DNA of 59,538 nucleotides from Aquimarina algiphila (GCF_007489275.1 NZ_VLNR01000042.1:1-59538); one strand, 5' to 3'; shown: positions 33,901 to 43,237, numbered from the stretch's first letter. Notes: generated by a model not told the origin, from the letters alone. A program made the numbers and translations.

Positions 33901-35356
33901 TGTTTATTTGTATCCCTGTACTTCCTGTTGGGATATGTACATCTACAAATCCTTGTGTACTGATTTGCACAGTAGATGGTCTCAATGTTGTATTTCCGCT
34001 TTCATTACCACTACGCGCAGCGGCCAAAGTCCTTCCATCTGTATCGGTAAACACGACATTCTCTACCCCATGTACATCACGAGCAATCGTTTTGATCACT
34101 TTATACGTATCGTATTTAGAATCTCCAAAAGCTATGGCTTTTGACAATTCTTGGCCGGCGGGCATAGAAAAGACATATCCATTCTTCCACTCATTATCGA
34201 TTTTATTACCGCCGATTGTTTTCAAAGCAGCTCCTGGATTAAGATCACTATAGATGGTACGAGAATATGGGCGATCTGTAATATCCTGATAGGGTTCTGT
34301 TGTATTATTAGTACTGTAATACCAACCTAAAGTATTGTCTTGAGTTCCTACGACAGTGGGATTCTCGGGATTGTTTTCAAAATCTGCTGTGGTTAGTGTA
34401 TTACCATTCGATTTTTGGATAAAATTTTCTCTATAGAAAAAATCCAGCCCAATATTACCATTAGTTGGGGCACTTAGTGTTTGTAGTGCAGGTCTCCCTT
34501 GACTATCATACAGCGTTTGTGATGCCCAGGTTTTACCAGTTTTAACATCTTTACTTTGTGACTGTACTCCCTTGCCTAACGCATCAAAATATGATTTGCT
34601 CTTTGCTACTTCTTTTCCGTTGATATCATATGTTGTAACTTTTATGGTATTCCAGGGTTCATCGACATCGCTTTGCCCTGATGGACATCCATTTTCCATA
34701 CCAAATACTCCTGGGCATGTATCACCATTATTAGACACGTAGGTATTACCATCGCTTGGAGGCTGACAGGTAGGGCTCACTACAACACTACCTTCTCCAT
34801 ATCCATCGCCATCTGCATCTACATACCAATTCGAATTTTGCCAGTTAGAAGCATCATTATCATTACAATCATCATTATTGAGCACATAATTCCCTGCAGG
34901 CTTATAGCAACTTTTCACTCCGTTGTTACCTCGTTTTCCTTTTCCATCATTATCCTCATCAATAAACCAGGTCCTTTCATTAAATATATTCACATTAGTA
35001 TCATCACAATCTCCACTCCTTCTTATATATCCTGAAGGTTGGGTACAACTTGTTGTAGTAACCGTATAAGAACCATAGGTATCCCCGTCTTGATCACGGT
35101 ACCAAGTGACAGGGGTTTGTATAGTTTCATCATTATCGTTACAATCTCCAGCTTGAGTTACAACACCGGGTCGTGCTACATAGGTACATATGATTTCGGT
35201 AAAAACTGTAGCAGGATCACCCTTACCATCCTTATCATTATCCAAATATAAGGTTACTTCGAAAGGATATTGACAATTTATCGGATCTTCTTGTCCATAC
35301 ATTTTGGAAAACAAAACGCTACCAAAAACAAAACAAAATATTATAAATTTTTTCAT
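30920..35356 (-). CDS. RHS/YD-repeat polymorphic toxin with variable C-terminal tip
   Basis: About 1478 aa from the ATG at 35356 (MKKFIIFCFVFGSVLF signal peptide; an ATG four codons earlier is possible). N-terminal 200 residues hold four Asp-rich MopE/thrombospondin-3-like blocks (RDQDGDTYGS, DEDNDGKGKRG, DADGDGYGEG, each with a CDD/CND partner), probably calcium-binding. A long YD-repeat shell follows (YEYYETGGLKRT, YDANGNIQSL). The RHS core is LTDHLGNVRAVVG, DYYPFGMPMPNR, LWDSRIGRWLTTDP and ends at IDPDGG. The last 221 residues (31585 to 30923) are the variable tip, ending GDYRAWGAIDKSGNIIFSHF TKGLH. It follows the 1899-aa RHS gene by 24 bp. Confidence 0.9.
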   Translation of the reverse strand: MKKFIIFCFVFGSVLFSKMYGQEDPINCQYPFEVTLYLDNDKDGKGDPATVFTEIICTYVARPGVVTQAGDCNDNDETIQTPVTWYRDQDGDTYGSYTVTTTSCTQPSGYIRRSGDCDDTNVNIFNERTWFIDEDNDGKGKRGNNGVKSCYKPAGNYVLNNDDCNDNDASNWQNSNWYVDADGDGYGEGSVVVSPTCQPPSDGNTYVSNNGDTCPGVFGMENGCPSGQSDVDEPWNTIKVTTYDINGKEVAKSKSYFDALGKGVQSQSKDVKTGKTWASQTLYDSQGRPALQTLSAPTNGNIGLDFFYRENFIQKSNGNTLTTADFENNPENPTVVGTQDNTLGWYYSTNNTTEPYQDITDRPYSRTIYSDLNPGAALKTIGGNKIDNEWKNGYVFSMPAGQELSKAIAFGDSKYDTYKVIKTIARDVHGVENVVFTDTDGRTLAAARSGNESGNTTLRPSTVQISTQGFVDVHIPTGSTGIQINNTAGVAIDVYNLITEQIISTASASLPNGFYRVAIRDMTSYTPNTVSVTYNENYYDYSLNEYDKTGRLLSSYQPLNKLKSEYQYNALGQLETTASPDEGEAKFKYRQDGQIRFSQNSKQLAAGEFSYTNYDQRGRPVESGVLVNTNFATSDPDGDLPSGTTKEQHVTQYDHHDNTGLAAAFGSDTRQSNYAQQSFVAGNVAKTYTLNPETTTTWYSYDIYGRVQWIIQQINGLSGVKTIDYVYDPITSQVTKVYYQKGIAAEQFIHKYTYDADDYSLTKVETSTNDTSFTEHASYEYYETGGLKRTNIAQGLQGIDYVYNLQGALKSINHPSLAGTKDPGGDGNDLFGMIIDYHNQDYQRPLDHIKSPNYGVNQYNGNIKGIRWNSNYNPIPDKEHTYSYQYDRNNWLKRADYGHYNTTQSVEYVGGGNAAQDNITTTEIVNAGNTKNLLANVAITMQPGFHAKAGGSFSAKIDGTEVIVEAGEVAINSNGDYKVDGITYDANGNIQSLNRNKQTESGTNVMDQLSYTYKTDKPNQLLRVDDAVTSATNADDIKDQDGDNYVYNSIGQLVQNTSENITYIYNASGLVTEVQKDNQPLVKFFYNDKGHRVRKESYNPSNGNLSYTEHYVRDAAGTAMAIYRDGQVIENTIYGASRLGVRKPDGTHLYQLTDHLGNVRAVVGRSPEGQSMAMSSATDYYPFGMPMPNRTLRGAEGYRYAYQGQEKDPETGKEAFELRLWDSRIGRWLTTDPAGQHASPYMGMSNNPIVRIDPDGGYDDTIYENASTGETVEVNDGINKVIVVNQTDFDIAKSYAGIINNEELRSLGFTQEFADGYQDFFESTNYWDSFGDYLSDYTSFNLVTKIPHHRVFTETAGGELGQWISPAGEVKMGFALFGSVVKKQKGVHWIQRAVWRQLPDNVKKAMKAKMNTGVFVHGVEGTKSLTGILKVTNKEMLKRGFTHKLKVAGKGGIGDYRAWGAIDKSGNIIFSHFTKGLH

Positions 35357-35392
35357 TATATCATTCATTTAAAATATAAATTAATAGCTTGA

Positions 35393-38300
35393 TTAGTATT
35401 GGATTCCTGTATTACCATCTCCTCCTTCTCCACCACCCGTATTACAGTACCCTAAATAAAAAGTCTGTATCGATTTATTCTGATTGGTTACATTATCTCT
35501 CACTTCGGCAATAAAGTAGACTCGATTACATAGTTCATCAACTACATTTATTGTAGTGGAATTTCCCCAAGGACCAAACATCAAATTTGAATTTGATTCA
35601 CCGGGATTACCCACTGCCCATCGATAGGAATAATTACCACTACCATTATAAGGCTGAGCAGTTATTGTAGCTGTTAATCCATTAATTTGTATTCCTAGAC
35701 TTAAGTTAAGAGGCGGTTCTATTTCATTACCATCTGTTGTACAACCAATATTTTTATAATGATATTCTGTTTCCTGAGTTGGTTTTAGACCTCCTACTAT
35801 TCCAGTAGCATCCACCGTTTCAGAAAGTGTTCTAATCAACCTTCCTGTATCATCATATTCATATTGTGTAGCTAGATTATTTGCTCCAAGGATATAACTT
35901 AGTTCATCCCATTCATTATATACATAACTAGTCATGTTAGACGAAACCGGATGCAATCTAAAATCATCCATATCAGTTGCACCAGAAGATTGTACGCTTA
36001 CGATAGTCTGACTTGTAGGGATATCTATATATCCATTTAGTAAGGTCCAATTACCAGCAGTTACACTTTCATTAGTATTAAAAGGAGTATTTGTGCCTTG
36101 AACACGCATACTTACATTACTTTCTTGTCCTTTACGTACCCAAACTGACATTTTAAATTTTGATTTTTCACCTACTCGATCTGGATCTGCTGGTAAGGTT
36201 ACTTCGAAACCTGCTCCTCCATTTACTCTTACTATATGTGTACCCGTATGAGCATCTGCAACTTCGATTGCGCTACCAGAAGTTTTTACTTCACCATCAA
36301 AATCAGTAGCACTTCCTGCAACAGTATATTCTGCTCCGCTATAGAACATCTCTGTATATTTTGCATTGGCTACTGCGATTACTTTGGTATCATCATCCCC
36401 CATTTTGGTAGCCACACTATTTCCATTAATATCTGATGATTCTAATGGCATCGAATAATGGTCATATAAATTTGTCGTTGATGTCTTCATCCATTTTGGA
36501 TTAGTTTGCGTACCGTTCCATTGGAACCCATCAAATTCTCCAGTATACCCTACATAAGCACCATCGGCATCTATATCGCCTTTCCAAATATAACTCTCAT
36601 GCTTACGCCAGATTTTTTCTGCATCACTTGTTGGTGTATGGGTGGTTCCATCCTGATTGTGGTAGGTCCAATCTTTATTCCAGGTCTCAATTCCTGCTCC
36701 TACAGTTTTCCATACAGACCCCACCTTAATTTGGGTAAGACTTCCAGTGGTCTGAGCAAGCATATTTTTGTTTGCAAGGTCATCAACTTTGCTTCCCATT
36801 TGGCTATACTGCTTATATGCAGGAATTACTACTGACTTTATTTCTGTTTGGTCACTTAATACTCTTGATGTCTCTATAACTTTCCCAGAAACAGGATCAA
36901 AATTATCATAACTTACTTCTTCTTTTATATTGTTAGTGACATTAACTTGTCTTTTTAGCGCTGGAGCATATGTGATTTTGGTACTTCCTCCTATTAACCA
37001 ATTGAAATCATAATTAGTCCATATTCTATTATTACGTTCAAAATAATTATCAATATTAATAGTTTCTCTATACGATTGAAAAGATACTTGTTCTATACCT
37101 TGATTGTTAGGTCGATTATTTTTATCAAAATATTCACTTTGAGATATTGATATCAATTGATCAACTTCATTATAAATTTTCAATTCCTTTAATTGACCTA
37201 TTGCACTCAAATTATCGTGTATCGTAGTCTCTCTCAAATTTGACAAGGCTAATATATTATATCCATACGCACCGTCTATAAATGCATTTTCCTGTTCTCT
37301 TTCCTCAACAACTATTTCATACAAATCACCAAAACGTATCGCATCTGCATCTTTCCCTTTCAGTACATTAAATGTATATTCTGATTTACCTATCTGCCTA
37401 TTGTTATTGTCGGAATTTACTACACTAACCTTTTCATATGTTACTTTTGGGGCTGGTAATTCTGAAGCATAAGGAATAGGAACATTATTATCATTAGGAA
37501 TAAAAGATACAATTCCTGAAGATCTATATGAGGAATTCTCAGGATCTTGATTATATCCTTCTTGATTGTAAAAATATTGTGTTTCATAATTAACTAAACC
37601 ATCTCCAACACTAAGCTTTTTAACTCTAATATCTCCTTCTTTTTGATCAAAAATATCTTTATTCCCAATTACCTTAAAAACTAAGGAATATGCATTACCA
37701 TCTCCATCTGCTCTCCAAACCATCTCATATCTTGGTTTCTTTTCATTCTCGCCATAACCTCCATTTGCATTTATTGCTGAAACTGGATTTACTGCCGTTC
37801 GAAAATCTTCATTTCGATATGGACTAGAAGCTAGTACTTCTATAATCATATAATTATTTGCCGGATTCCATTCTACTATATCTGCATATTGTTCATTAAT
37901 ATCAATAGTGAATCTACTATATCCCTGCCCAGGATAATTTCTTACTCCAGAGAACCACATATCTACAAACATTTTTCTACTGGGGTCAAAATAATCAGAT
38001 AACCTAAGCCCTTCTGCCATAGAATCGTTTGAATCTATTCCTACCTGTATTCGTATTTTTTCTTTAGGTGAATCTATAGGATTGTTTCCTGCTGATGGAA
38101 CTGTTAAAAAACTAAAATTCAACTCTCTAGAAAATAATCTTCCTAATTGTAATGCAGGTTGATGAAAATCATCAGATTCGTATGTCACATCAATCGTCCC
38201 TCCTTCTGGAGTGGTAATACTTTTTAATGACCAATCCCAAGGAACAGTATCTACATATCCCCAATCATTTTTATTTTCTAAGTCAAATGTGGTTTGATTG

Positions 38301-41092
38301 TAATAATCAAATCTATATGGAGGAATACACCCTTTATTCCTTTTCCCTTTGAAGGATACATCATTTAATGTTAACCTTCCATTAAGCACTGTATTAGGTG
38401 TGCCCTGAACTAATGATGTCACTGAGTTTCTATAGTCTAAATCTATCACTTTAACCGCTTTGTCCAGTACCTCATTTGATATGTCGCTAGTGTTAAAAAC
38501 ATTACCCCATAAATTATAGCTATGGCTTTTCATAACACTATTAGGGCTAGGAAACATAGTAGAAACAACGGATCCTTCATTTTCATTACCTTTACTTAAG
38601 GTTATAGCATCTGCGTTTTTAAGCAATATTATACGATCTAATTTCAACAATTGTTGAGAAGGTATTTTAAACCGTTCTGTAAATGCACTTGCAGCATTAT
38701 TCCAATCTACAGAATTGTATTTAAATTCATGCCCGACTGCATCATAGCGTAATGACTTACTAAAAACAGCTGTATGAGTTCTGGTTTTTATTTGATCCAG
38801 ATAATAAACATCCTTATATCCTTCAATTCGTGTCTTTACACCTTCTTCATCATCAGACTCAATATAGTCTTTACCATAGGGCACTTTCCAGGCATAAGCC
38901 TCAGACCATTTACCATAATCAAATTCTACCCAATATCCATAATCTGAATTATCAACTTTGCCATTTGAATTCATATCAATATAATCTGGTCCCGTTACAG
39001 CAGTTAATAACCAATGCGTAGCATATGGCGTTTCCTGTAATTTTTCAAAATATGCATCTTTTTCCTCTTTATTTTTTACCGTTCCAGTTGTTCTAGTAGC
39101 TGTTACATAATTGTATACTGGTAATGAATAATGATATCTTTTACCGTCAGTACTTACAACAGTAAAAGCAGCAATAGCTTCATCTTGATGCTGAGAAATT
39201 TGATATTGATTTCTAGGGTACATATACCCCTTTTGAAGTGCTATATTTATGTTGTTTTTTAATTCCTCATTTGTATAATGAGTAACATAATTTCCTGTCA
39301 TTCTTCTACCAAGTCCATTAGCTTCTGATGATTGGTGAAAAGATAGTAGATCAGTATTTGTAGTATTAAAATTAAAAGAAGCTTTAGGAGTTCCTAAATA
39401 TGAAGCAAATTCATTTTTAAAATAAAAAGAAGGAGCGCTTTCAAATGTAAATCTAGTATCTCCACTTACCTGAGAAACACCATCTATAATATCATATCTC
39501 CTGTACAATGGATGGTCCTTTTCTAAACTAAACAAACTTCCATTTTCATAATAACGAAGATCTAAATTACCTGAAATTCCTTGTGCTTGTACATTATATC
39601 CATCGATATTAGGTAAAACAATATTATTTTTGTTCAAATCTGTATAATGATAATTATCTAATGGAAATTCATTAACATCCATAAAGTATTTTACTCCTTC
39701 CACAATTTCACATGAACATCTTTGATTTATCTCTGGATTATTCTTTCCTGCACAAAAATCTTGTTCAGCAAATAATAATAAATTCTGAGCTTCTTGTTGT
39801 GAAAATACAGGAGGATATTCTTTTATATCATAAGAAAGAGTACTATCAGAAAAACCACATCGCACTCTATAAACATTCTCTAAGGGCTTATGAAAATATA
39901 AAGGACCATTAACATAGTCTATTTCATTTTTATTAAGGTCCCATTTTATTTTTTGTTTACCAAAACCTACAGAAAAGACTCCAATAGGGCTTGCTATTCC
40001 AATATTAGCATTATTCCCAGATGTATAAACTGTGTAATCGTCTGAACTAATAGAGTTTTCAATCCCTACACTGGAGTTTGTTCCTGCATTTGTTGTCTTG
40101 CTATAACTACCGTTAGAGCCCACAATACCTACTCCACTATTACTAAGGTTAAAATTTAACCCTAAATTATTGTTTTTGGCGGATTCTGGAGAAAGTCCGA
40201 CACCACTATTACTACCTATTGAAATACCTGTACTATTATCTGCTGCATAACTTGAATTAGTCCTAGCATTTCCCGAATTAGTTGCTGACAACCCAAAAGA
40301 CATCCCTCCAGAAACATAACCCAAACCGACAGAAGTCCCTCTATTTTCTATGTTTAAGTTCCCTCCTAAACCTGCGACACCTAATCCCAAATTCACATTT
40401 CCTCCTAATGATTTATTCGTGCCCCATGAGAACCCCAACCCAACCGAAACGACTCCAATTGGCGAACTATAATTAATATTTAATGAAGATGTTGATTCAA
40501 CACCTCCTCTATCATAAAAGAACTCTTCAATTCCCTCCATACGATAGTCATCGGGAAAACCATTAACTGTTCTATTTATAGCTCCTGGATTTAAATTCCA
40601 CCCTAAACCAACCCAAGAAGCTTCCTGATCCATGGCAATACCAGCATGATATGATAATGCAATAGGATACCCTCCTTCTGGACTAGGTACATTAAGTAAC
40701 GGCAATACATATGAAAAGTCACCCGTTAATAGATTTACCATATCGGTAGCATCTACAGGTTCGAAACTTGCCGCCTCTGGAGCATTAGGACCATTATTAT
40801 TAGCCCATAACTGGTTGTACGGAATTAACGTCTGTAGAAAGGTTAATGTAAAGAATAGCGCAATTGCCCGGTGAGACATGGAAGTCCGAGGTCGGGAGTC
40901 CGAGGTTTGATGTCCAGTATCGGATGATCGATGACCGAAGACCGAAGTCTGAGGTCGGGAGTCTGAGGTTGGGAGTCCGGGGTCGGAAGACCGATGACCG
41001 AAGCCAGATACACTAAAACCAAAGCTGGAAGACCGAAGTCGGATGACCAAAGCTTTTAGTTTCTTTTGAAGGAATAGTATGCTTTTTTTCAT
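35393..41092 (-). CDS. Giant RHS-like (SpvB/TcB-type) shell protein
   Basis: 1899-aa protein of the Bacteroidota RHS partner type. A Sec signal is at about 75-95 (RAIALFFTLTFLQTLIPYNQ), followed by LLTGDFSYVLPLLNVPSPEG and GLGWNLNPGAINR, typical of these shells. Residues 165-340 are Gly/Ser/Asn-rich (SVGLGYVSGGMSFGLSA). YD-type repeats lie near the C-terminus (YEYDDTGRLIRTLSE) and an Ig/PKD-like end domain follows. Residues about 19-71 are an Arg/Ser/Thr/Pro run encoded by the dispersed TCGGAAG-type repeat, so the true start may be the ATG at 40879 (MSHRAIALFF). It probably builds a cage with the 1482-aa partner. Confidence 0.8.
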   Translation of the reverse strand: MKKSILFLQKKLKALVIRLRSSSFGFSVSGFGHRSSDPGLPTSDSRPQTSVFGHRSSDTGHQTSDSRPRTSMSHRAIALFFTLTFLQTLIPYNQLWANNNGPNAPEAASFEPVDATDMVNLLTGDFSYVLPLLNVPSPEGGYPIALSYHAGIAMDQEASWVGLGWNLNPGAINRTVNGFPDDYRMEGIEEFFYDRGGVESTSSLNINYSSPIGVVSVGLGFSWGTNKSLGGNVNLGLGVAGLGGNLNIENRGTSVGLGYVSGGMSFGLSATNSGNARTNSSYAADNSTGISIGSNSGVGLSPESAKNNNLGLNFNLSNSGVGIVGSNGSYSKTTNAGTNSSVGIENSISSDDYTVYTSGNNANIGIASPIGVFSVGFGKQKIKWDLNKNEIDYVNGPLYFHKPLENVYRVRCGFSDSTLSYDIKEYPPVFSQQEAQNLLLFAEQDFCAGKNNPEINQRCSCEIVEGVKYFMDVNEFPLDNYHYTDLNKNNIVLPNIDGYNVQAQGISGNLDLRYYENGSLFSLEKDHPLYRRYDIIDGVSQVSGDTRFTFESAPSFYFKNEFASYLGTPKASFNFNTTNTDLLSFHQSSEANGLGRRMTGNYVTHYTNEELKNNINIALQKGYMYPRNQYQISQHQDEAIAAFTVVSTDGKRYHYSLPVYNYVTATRTTGTVKNKEEKDAYFEKLQETPYATHWLLTAVTGPDYIDMNSNGKVDNSDYGYWVEFDYGKWSEAYAWKVPYGKDYIESDDEEGVKTRIEGYKDVYYLDQIKTRTHTAVFSKSLRYDAVGHEFKYNSVDWNNAASAFTERFKIPSQQLLKLDRIILLKNADAITLSKGNENEGSVVSTMFPSPNSVMKSHSYNLWGNVFNTSDISNEVLDKAVKVIDLDYRNSVTSLVQGTPNTVLNGRLTLNDVSFKGKRNKGCIPPYRFDYYNQTTFDLENKNDWGYVDTVPWDWSLKSITTPEGGTIDVTYESDDFHQPALQLGRLFSRELNFSFLTVPSAGNNPIDSPKEKIRIQVGIDSNDSMAEGLRLSDYFDPSRKMFVDMWFSGVRNYPGQGYSRFTIDINEQYADIVEWNPANNYMIIEVLASSPYRNEDFRTAVNPVSAINANGGYGENEKKPRYEMVWRADGDGNAYSLVFKVIGNKDIFDQKEGDIRVKKLSVGDGLVNYETQYFYNQEGYNQDPENSSYRSSGIVSFIPNDNNVPIPYASELPAPKVTYEKVSVVNSDNNNRQIGKSEYTFNVLKGKDADAIRFGDLYEIVVEEREQENAFIDGAYGYNILALSNLRETTIHDNLSAIGQLKELKIYNEVDQLISISQSEYFDKNNRPNNQGIEQVSFQSYRETINIDNYFERNNRIWTNYDFNWLIGGSTKITYAPALKRQVNVTNNIKEEVSYDNFDPVSGKVIETSRVLSDQTEIKSVVIPAYKQYSQMGSKVDDLANKNMLAQTTGSLTQIKVGSVWKTVGAGIETWNKDWTYHNQDGTTHTPTSDAEKIWRKHESYIWKGDIDADGAYVGYTGEFDGFQWNGTQTNPKWMKTSTTNLYDHYSMPLESSDINGNSVATKMGDDDTKVIAVANAKYTEMFYSGAEYTVAGSATDFDGEVKTSGSAIEVADAHTGTHIVRVNGGAGFEVTLPADPDRVGEKSKFKMSVWVRKGQESNVSMRVQGTNTPFNTNESVTAGNWTLLNGYIDIPTSQTIVSVQSSGATDMDDFRLHPVSSNMTSYVYNEWDELSYILGANNLATQYEYDDTGRLIRTLSETVDATGIVGGLKPTQETEYHYKNIGCTTDGNEIEPPLNLSLGIQINGLTATITAQPYNGSGNYSYRWAVGNPGESNSNLMFGPWGNSTTINVVDELCNRVYFIAEVRDNVTNQNKSIQTFYLGYCNTGGGEGGDGNTGIQY
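40880..41050. repeat. TCGGAAGTC-type degenerate repeat inside the 5' end of the RHS shell gene
   Basis: Many short variants of GAAGTCCGAGGTCGGGAGTC and GATGACCGAAG. The same repeat fills spacers at 41138-41400, 42015-42124, 42485-42556 and 43103-43232. Here it is read in frame as Ser/Arg/Thr/Pro residues ahead of the signal peptide. Confidence 0.7.
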
Positions 41093-41137
41093 TAGGTGAA
41101 TGATTTTGATATTTCTACTTTATTTTCATCTCGGGTG

Positions 41138-41400
41138 ACTGATGTCTGATGTCCGATGTTTTATTTTTATATCCGAAGCTGGTAGCAAGTCTAAAGACTA
41201 TTGACCGAAGTCGGATGTATTTCTATATATGCACTTTCACAACACTTCGACAAGCTCAGTGTGACAGCTCAGTGTGACTACTTTTTGTCAGAAGTTGGAA
41301 GTTGGATGACCGAAGTCAGGTGTCCGAGGTTTTTGATGACGCTTCTCTTCCATCTTCAATCTTCAGACTTCGGTCTTCGGTCTTCAAGCATCCGTCTCAA
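41138..41400. repeat. TCGGAAGTC-type repeat block with a CACTTCGACAAGCTCAGTG palindrome
   Basis: Degenerate copies on both strands (GACCGAAGTCGGATG and CTTCGGTCTTCGGTCTTC). Inside, at 41243-41279, lies ACTTCGACAAGCTCAGTGTG and a partial direct copy, another dispersed Bacteroidota repeat. The block fills the spacer between the lipoprotein and RHS shell genes and holds no gene. Confidence 0.65.
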
Positions 41401-41999
41401 AACTTCAGTTTTGGTTCATTATTCATAATTTTTGTTGGGATTTTAAATTTTACTTCTCCCTTATACAACCCTACATCTCCTACTGTAAATGTCATGAACT
41501 CTGCATTTGTTACTTTTTCTTCTCTAGGGTATACAAATAACATTGTGGTTGCTCCACTTGTTCCATACATTCTTGGATATATATAATCTGCCATCATGAT
41601 CGTATCTTTTTTAGGAGTATACAGATGCACTTTTTCCTCCATCCCAAAAGCTAATTCATTAACCATGGCTCCAAATCGTTGCTTATCCTTTGCCACGTTG
41701 CTTAATAATTCCTGATTATTTTTGGACATTGATAAAGTGAAATACAAATACTTTTTATATTTATTTCGTAAACTATCAATTTCGCCCTCGCTAGGCTTTC
41801 CTGTAATTTCCTGATGTACTAGTATATCTGTCGGCTTATATAGCAATGAAAAATCAACTCCATTTACGGTTTTCGTATACACATATTCATTACCTGGTTC
41901 TTTGATATATACTAATAATGCCTCTGAAGAATCAAAGGTTTTGGTGGAGCAGGAGGTTAGAAGAACATATCCTGTTAAAATTATGATTAGTTTGTTCAA
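41397..41999 (-). CDS. Lipoprotein upstream of the RHS shell gene
   Basis: 200 aa with signal MNKLIIILTGYVLLTSC (Cys 17) and a beta-rich mature domain (GVDFSLLYKPTDILVHQEIT, TMLFVYPREEKVTNAEFMTF). It has no recognised family. It lies in the same direction as the RHS genes, so it may be an outer membrane accessory of the RHS system. Repeats flank it on both sides. Confidence 0.6.
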   Translation of the reverse strand: MNKLIIILTGYVLLTSCSTKTFDSSEALLVYIKEPGNEYVYTKTVNGVDFSLLYKPTDILVHQEITGKPSEGEIDSLRNKYKKYLYFTLSMSKNNQELLSNVAKDKQRFGAMVNELAFGMEEKVHLYTPKKDTIMMADYIYPRMYGTSGATTMLFVYPREEKVTNAEFMTFTVGDVGLYKGEVKFKIPTKIMNNEPKLKF

Positions 42000-42014
42000 A
42001 TTATCTGTTTTATT

Positions 42015-42124
42015 TTTTGTCCGAAGTCGGAAGTCCGAGGTCGGATGTTATTTATTTTGGAAGTTCTTTGGACTTATCTATCTTTTTGGCTTGCCTCTTC
42101 GGACTTCGGTCATCTGACTTCCAT
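42015..42124. repeat. TCGGAAGTC-type repeat downstream of the four-helix-bundle gene
   Basis: GTCCGAAGTCGGAAGTCCGA at one end and CTTCGGACTTCGGTCATCTG at the other form an inverted pair. The block sits directly behind the stop of the gene at 42124. Confidence 0.65.
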
Positions 42125-42477
42125 CATTTAATTTTCTTTTTAAAAGCTATCATCATATTCATTAATTCGAAACTTTTACTATAATGTTTGTCAAATTCTT
42201 CATTAGAAATATATTCTCGTCTTTTGGCTTTGTGCAAACATGTTACTGCTTCTGCTAAAGAACGGATTGCATATCCCATAAATCTTTTAAACTCAGGATT
42301 TGTTTGTCCGATCGATCCTTCTGATATATTCAAAGCAATAGAATCAACTGCTCTTGAAGTTTGAGAAGTCAAATTATACATTTCTCTTTTTGGAAACTTT
42401 TTTGTTATCTTATATAATTCTTCTCCAAAATCCATTGCTTTTTGCCAAATGATCAACTTTTCGAATTTGAATTTCAT
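42124..42477 (-). CDS. Four-helix-bundle protein (23S rRNA IVP/S23 family)
   Basis: 117 aa, the usual family length. Conserved family features: FEKLIIWQKAMDFGEELYKI, LTSQTSRAVDSIALNISEGS and FMGYAIRSLAEAVTCLHKAK. Members were first seen in rRNA intervening sequences but most are free-standing with unknown function. TCGGAAG-type repeats flank the gene closely on both sides (42015-42124, 42485-42556), suggesting it moves as a unit with these repeats. Confidence 0.88.
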   Translation of the reverse strand: MKFKFEKLIIWQKAMDFGEELYKITKKFPKREMYNLTSQTSRAVDSIALNISEGSIGQTNPEFKRFMGYAIRSLAEAVTCLHKAKRREYISNEEFDKHYSKSFELMNMMIAFKKKIK

Positions 42478-42484
42478 ATTGTTC

Positions 42485-42556
42485 TATTTTTGTCCGATGT
42501 TCGAAGTCGGGTGTCAGGGATTTTAACTTCCGACATCGGTCTTTAGGCTTCTGACT
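42485..42556. repeat. TCGGAAGTC-type repeat upstream of the four-helix-bundle gene
   Basis: TGTCCGATGTTCGAAGTCGG and the opposing ACTTCCGACATCGGTCTTTA form an inverted pair between the OmpH-like and four-helix-bundle genes. Confidence 0.65.
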
Positions 42557-43090
42557 TTACTCTCCTTCAAATTCTGCATTGAGTTCCTTTAGAACTACCT
42601 CGGTTAAATCAGCAGATTCTTCTCCATACATGATAGTTCCGTTTCCTGTTGCTCCAAAGATTACTTTGTATCCATTTTTCTTGCCATATTCTTTTACAAA
42701 ATCATTGATATCGTTAATCACAGTCTGTGTCACCTTCTTATCTTCTTCTACCAATTGTTTTTGTACGGCTTGCTGATAATTATTAATCTGCTGTTGTTTG
42801 TTTGCAAGCAACTCTTGTTTTAACTCCAGCTCTTTTTTACTCATATCGCTTCGTTCTTTCTCATAAGCTTTGAGTTCTGTTTGCCAACTCCCAATTAAGC
42901 TATCGACATTGGCTTTCATGGTTTTGGCTTTTTCATCAAATTCTGATTTTATAATTGCTGTTCTTTTATATCCTTCTAATAGTTTATTTACATCAACATA
43001 TACTAATTCTGAAGAAGATTGTTGGTAAAAGAAAGACGCCACAGATGCTATAAGGGCAATTAAGGCAATAGGTAATGCTAGTTTATTCAT
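42557..43090 (-). CDS. OmpH/Skp-family periplasmic chaperone-like protein
   Basis: 177 aa with an N-terminal signal or anchor (LALPIALIALIASVASFFYQ). The Skp-type opening ELVYVDVNKLLEGYKRT is followed by a long charged coiled coil (KKELELKQELLANKQQQINN) and the C-terminal GYKVIFGATGNGTIMYGEES typical of Bacteroidota OmpH proteins. Skp-type trimers hold unfolded outer membrane proteins. As part of the RHS locus it may assist export of the large proteins, though housekeeping use is equally possible. Confidence 0.85.
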   Translation of the reverse strand: MNKLALPIALIALIASVASFFYQQSSSELVYVDVNKLLEGYKRTAIIKSEFDEKAKTMKANVDSLIGSWQTELKAYEKERSDMSKKELELKQELLANKQQQINNYQQAVQKQLVEEDKKVTQTVINDINDFVKEYGKKNGYKVIFGATGNGTIMYGEESADLTEVVLKELNAEFEGE

Positions 43091-43102
43091 TTTTTGTTTT
43101 TA

Positions 43103-43232
43103 TGTCGGAAGTCAGATGATCGAAGTCCGAAGTTTTTATTAAGTTAAAAGCTAGATACGGGTGACCGAAGACAGATGCTGGAAGTCGGATGATCCATACC
43201 AGAAACTAATTCTTCTGTCATCCGACCTCGGA
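43103..43232. repeat. TCGGAAGTC-type repeat between OmpH-like and tail-fibre-like genes
   Basis: TCGGAAGTCAGATGATCGAA at the left and CATCCGACCTCGGACTTC at the right form an inverted pair. No gene. Confidence 0.65.
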
Positions 43233-43237
43233 CTTCT

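Noticed and set aside
33854..34253. Plus-strand ORFs of about 96-117 codons opposite the RHS gene
   Set aside because: Antisense shadows of a long coding frame; no ribosome-binding site or domain.
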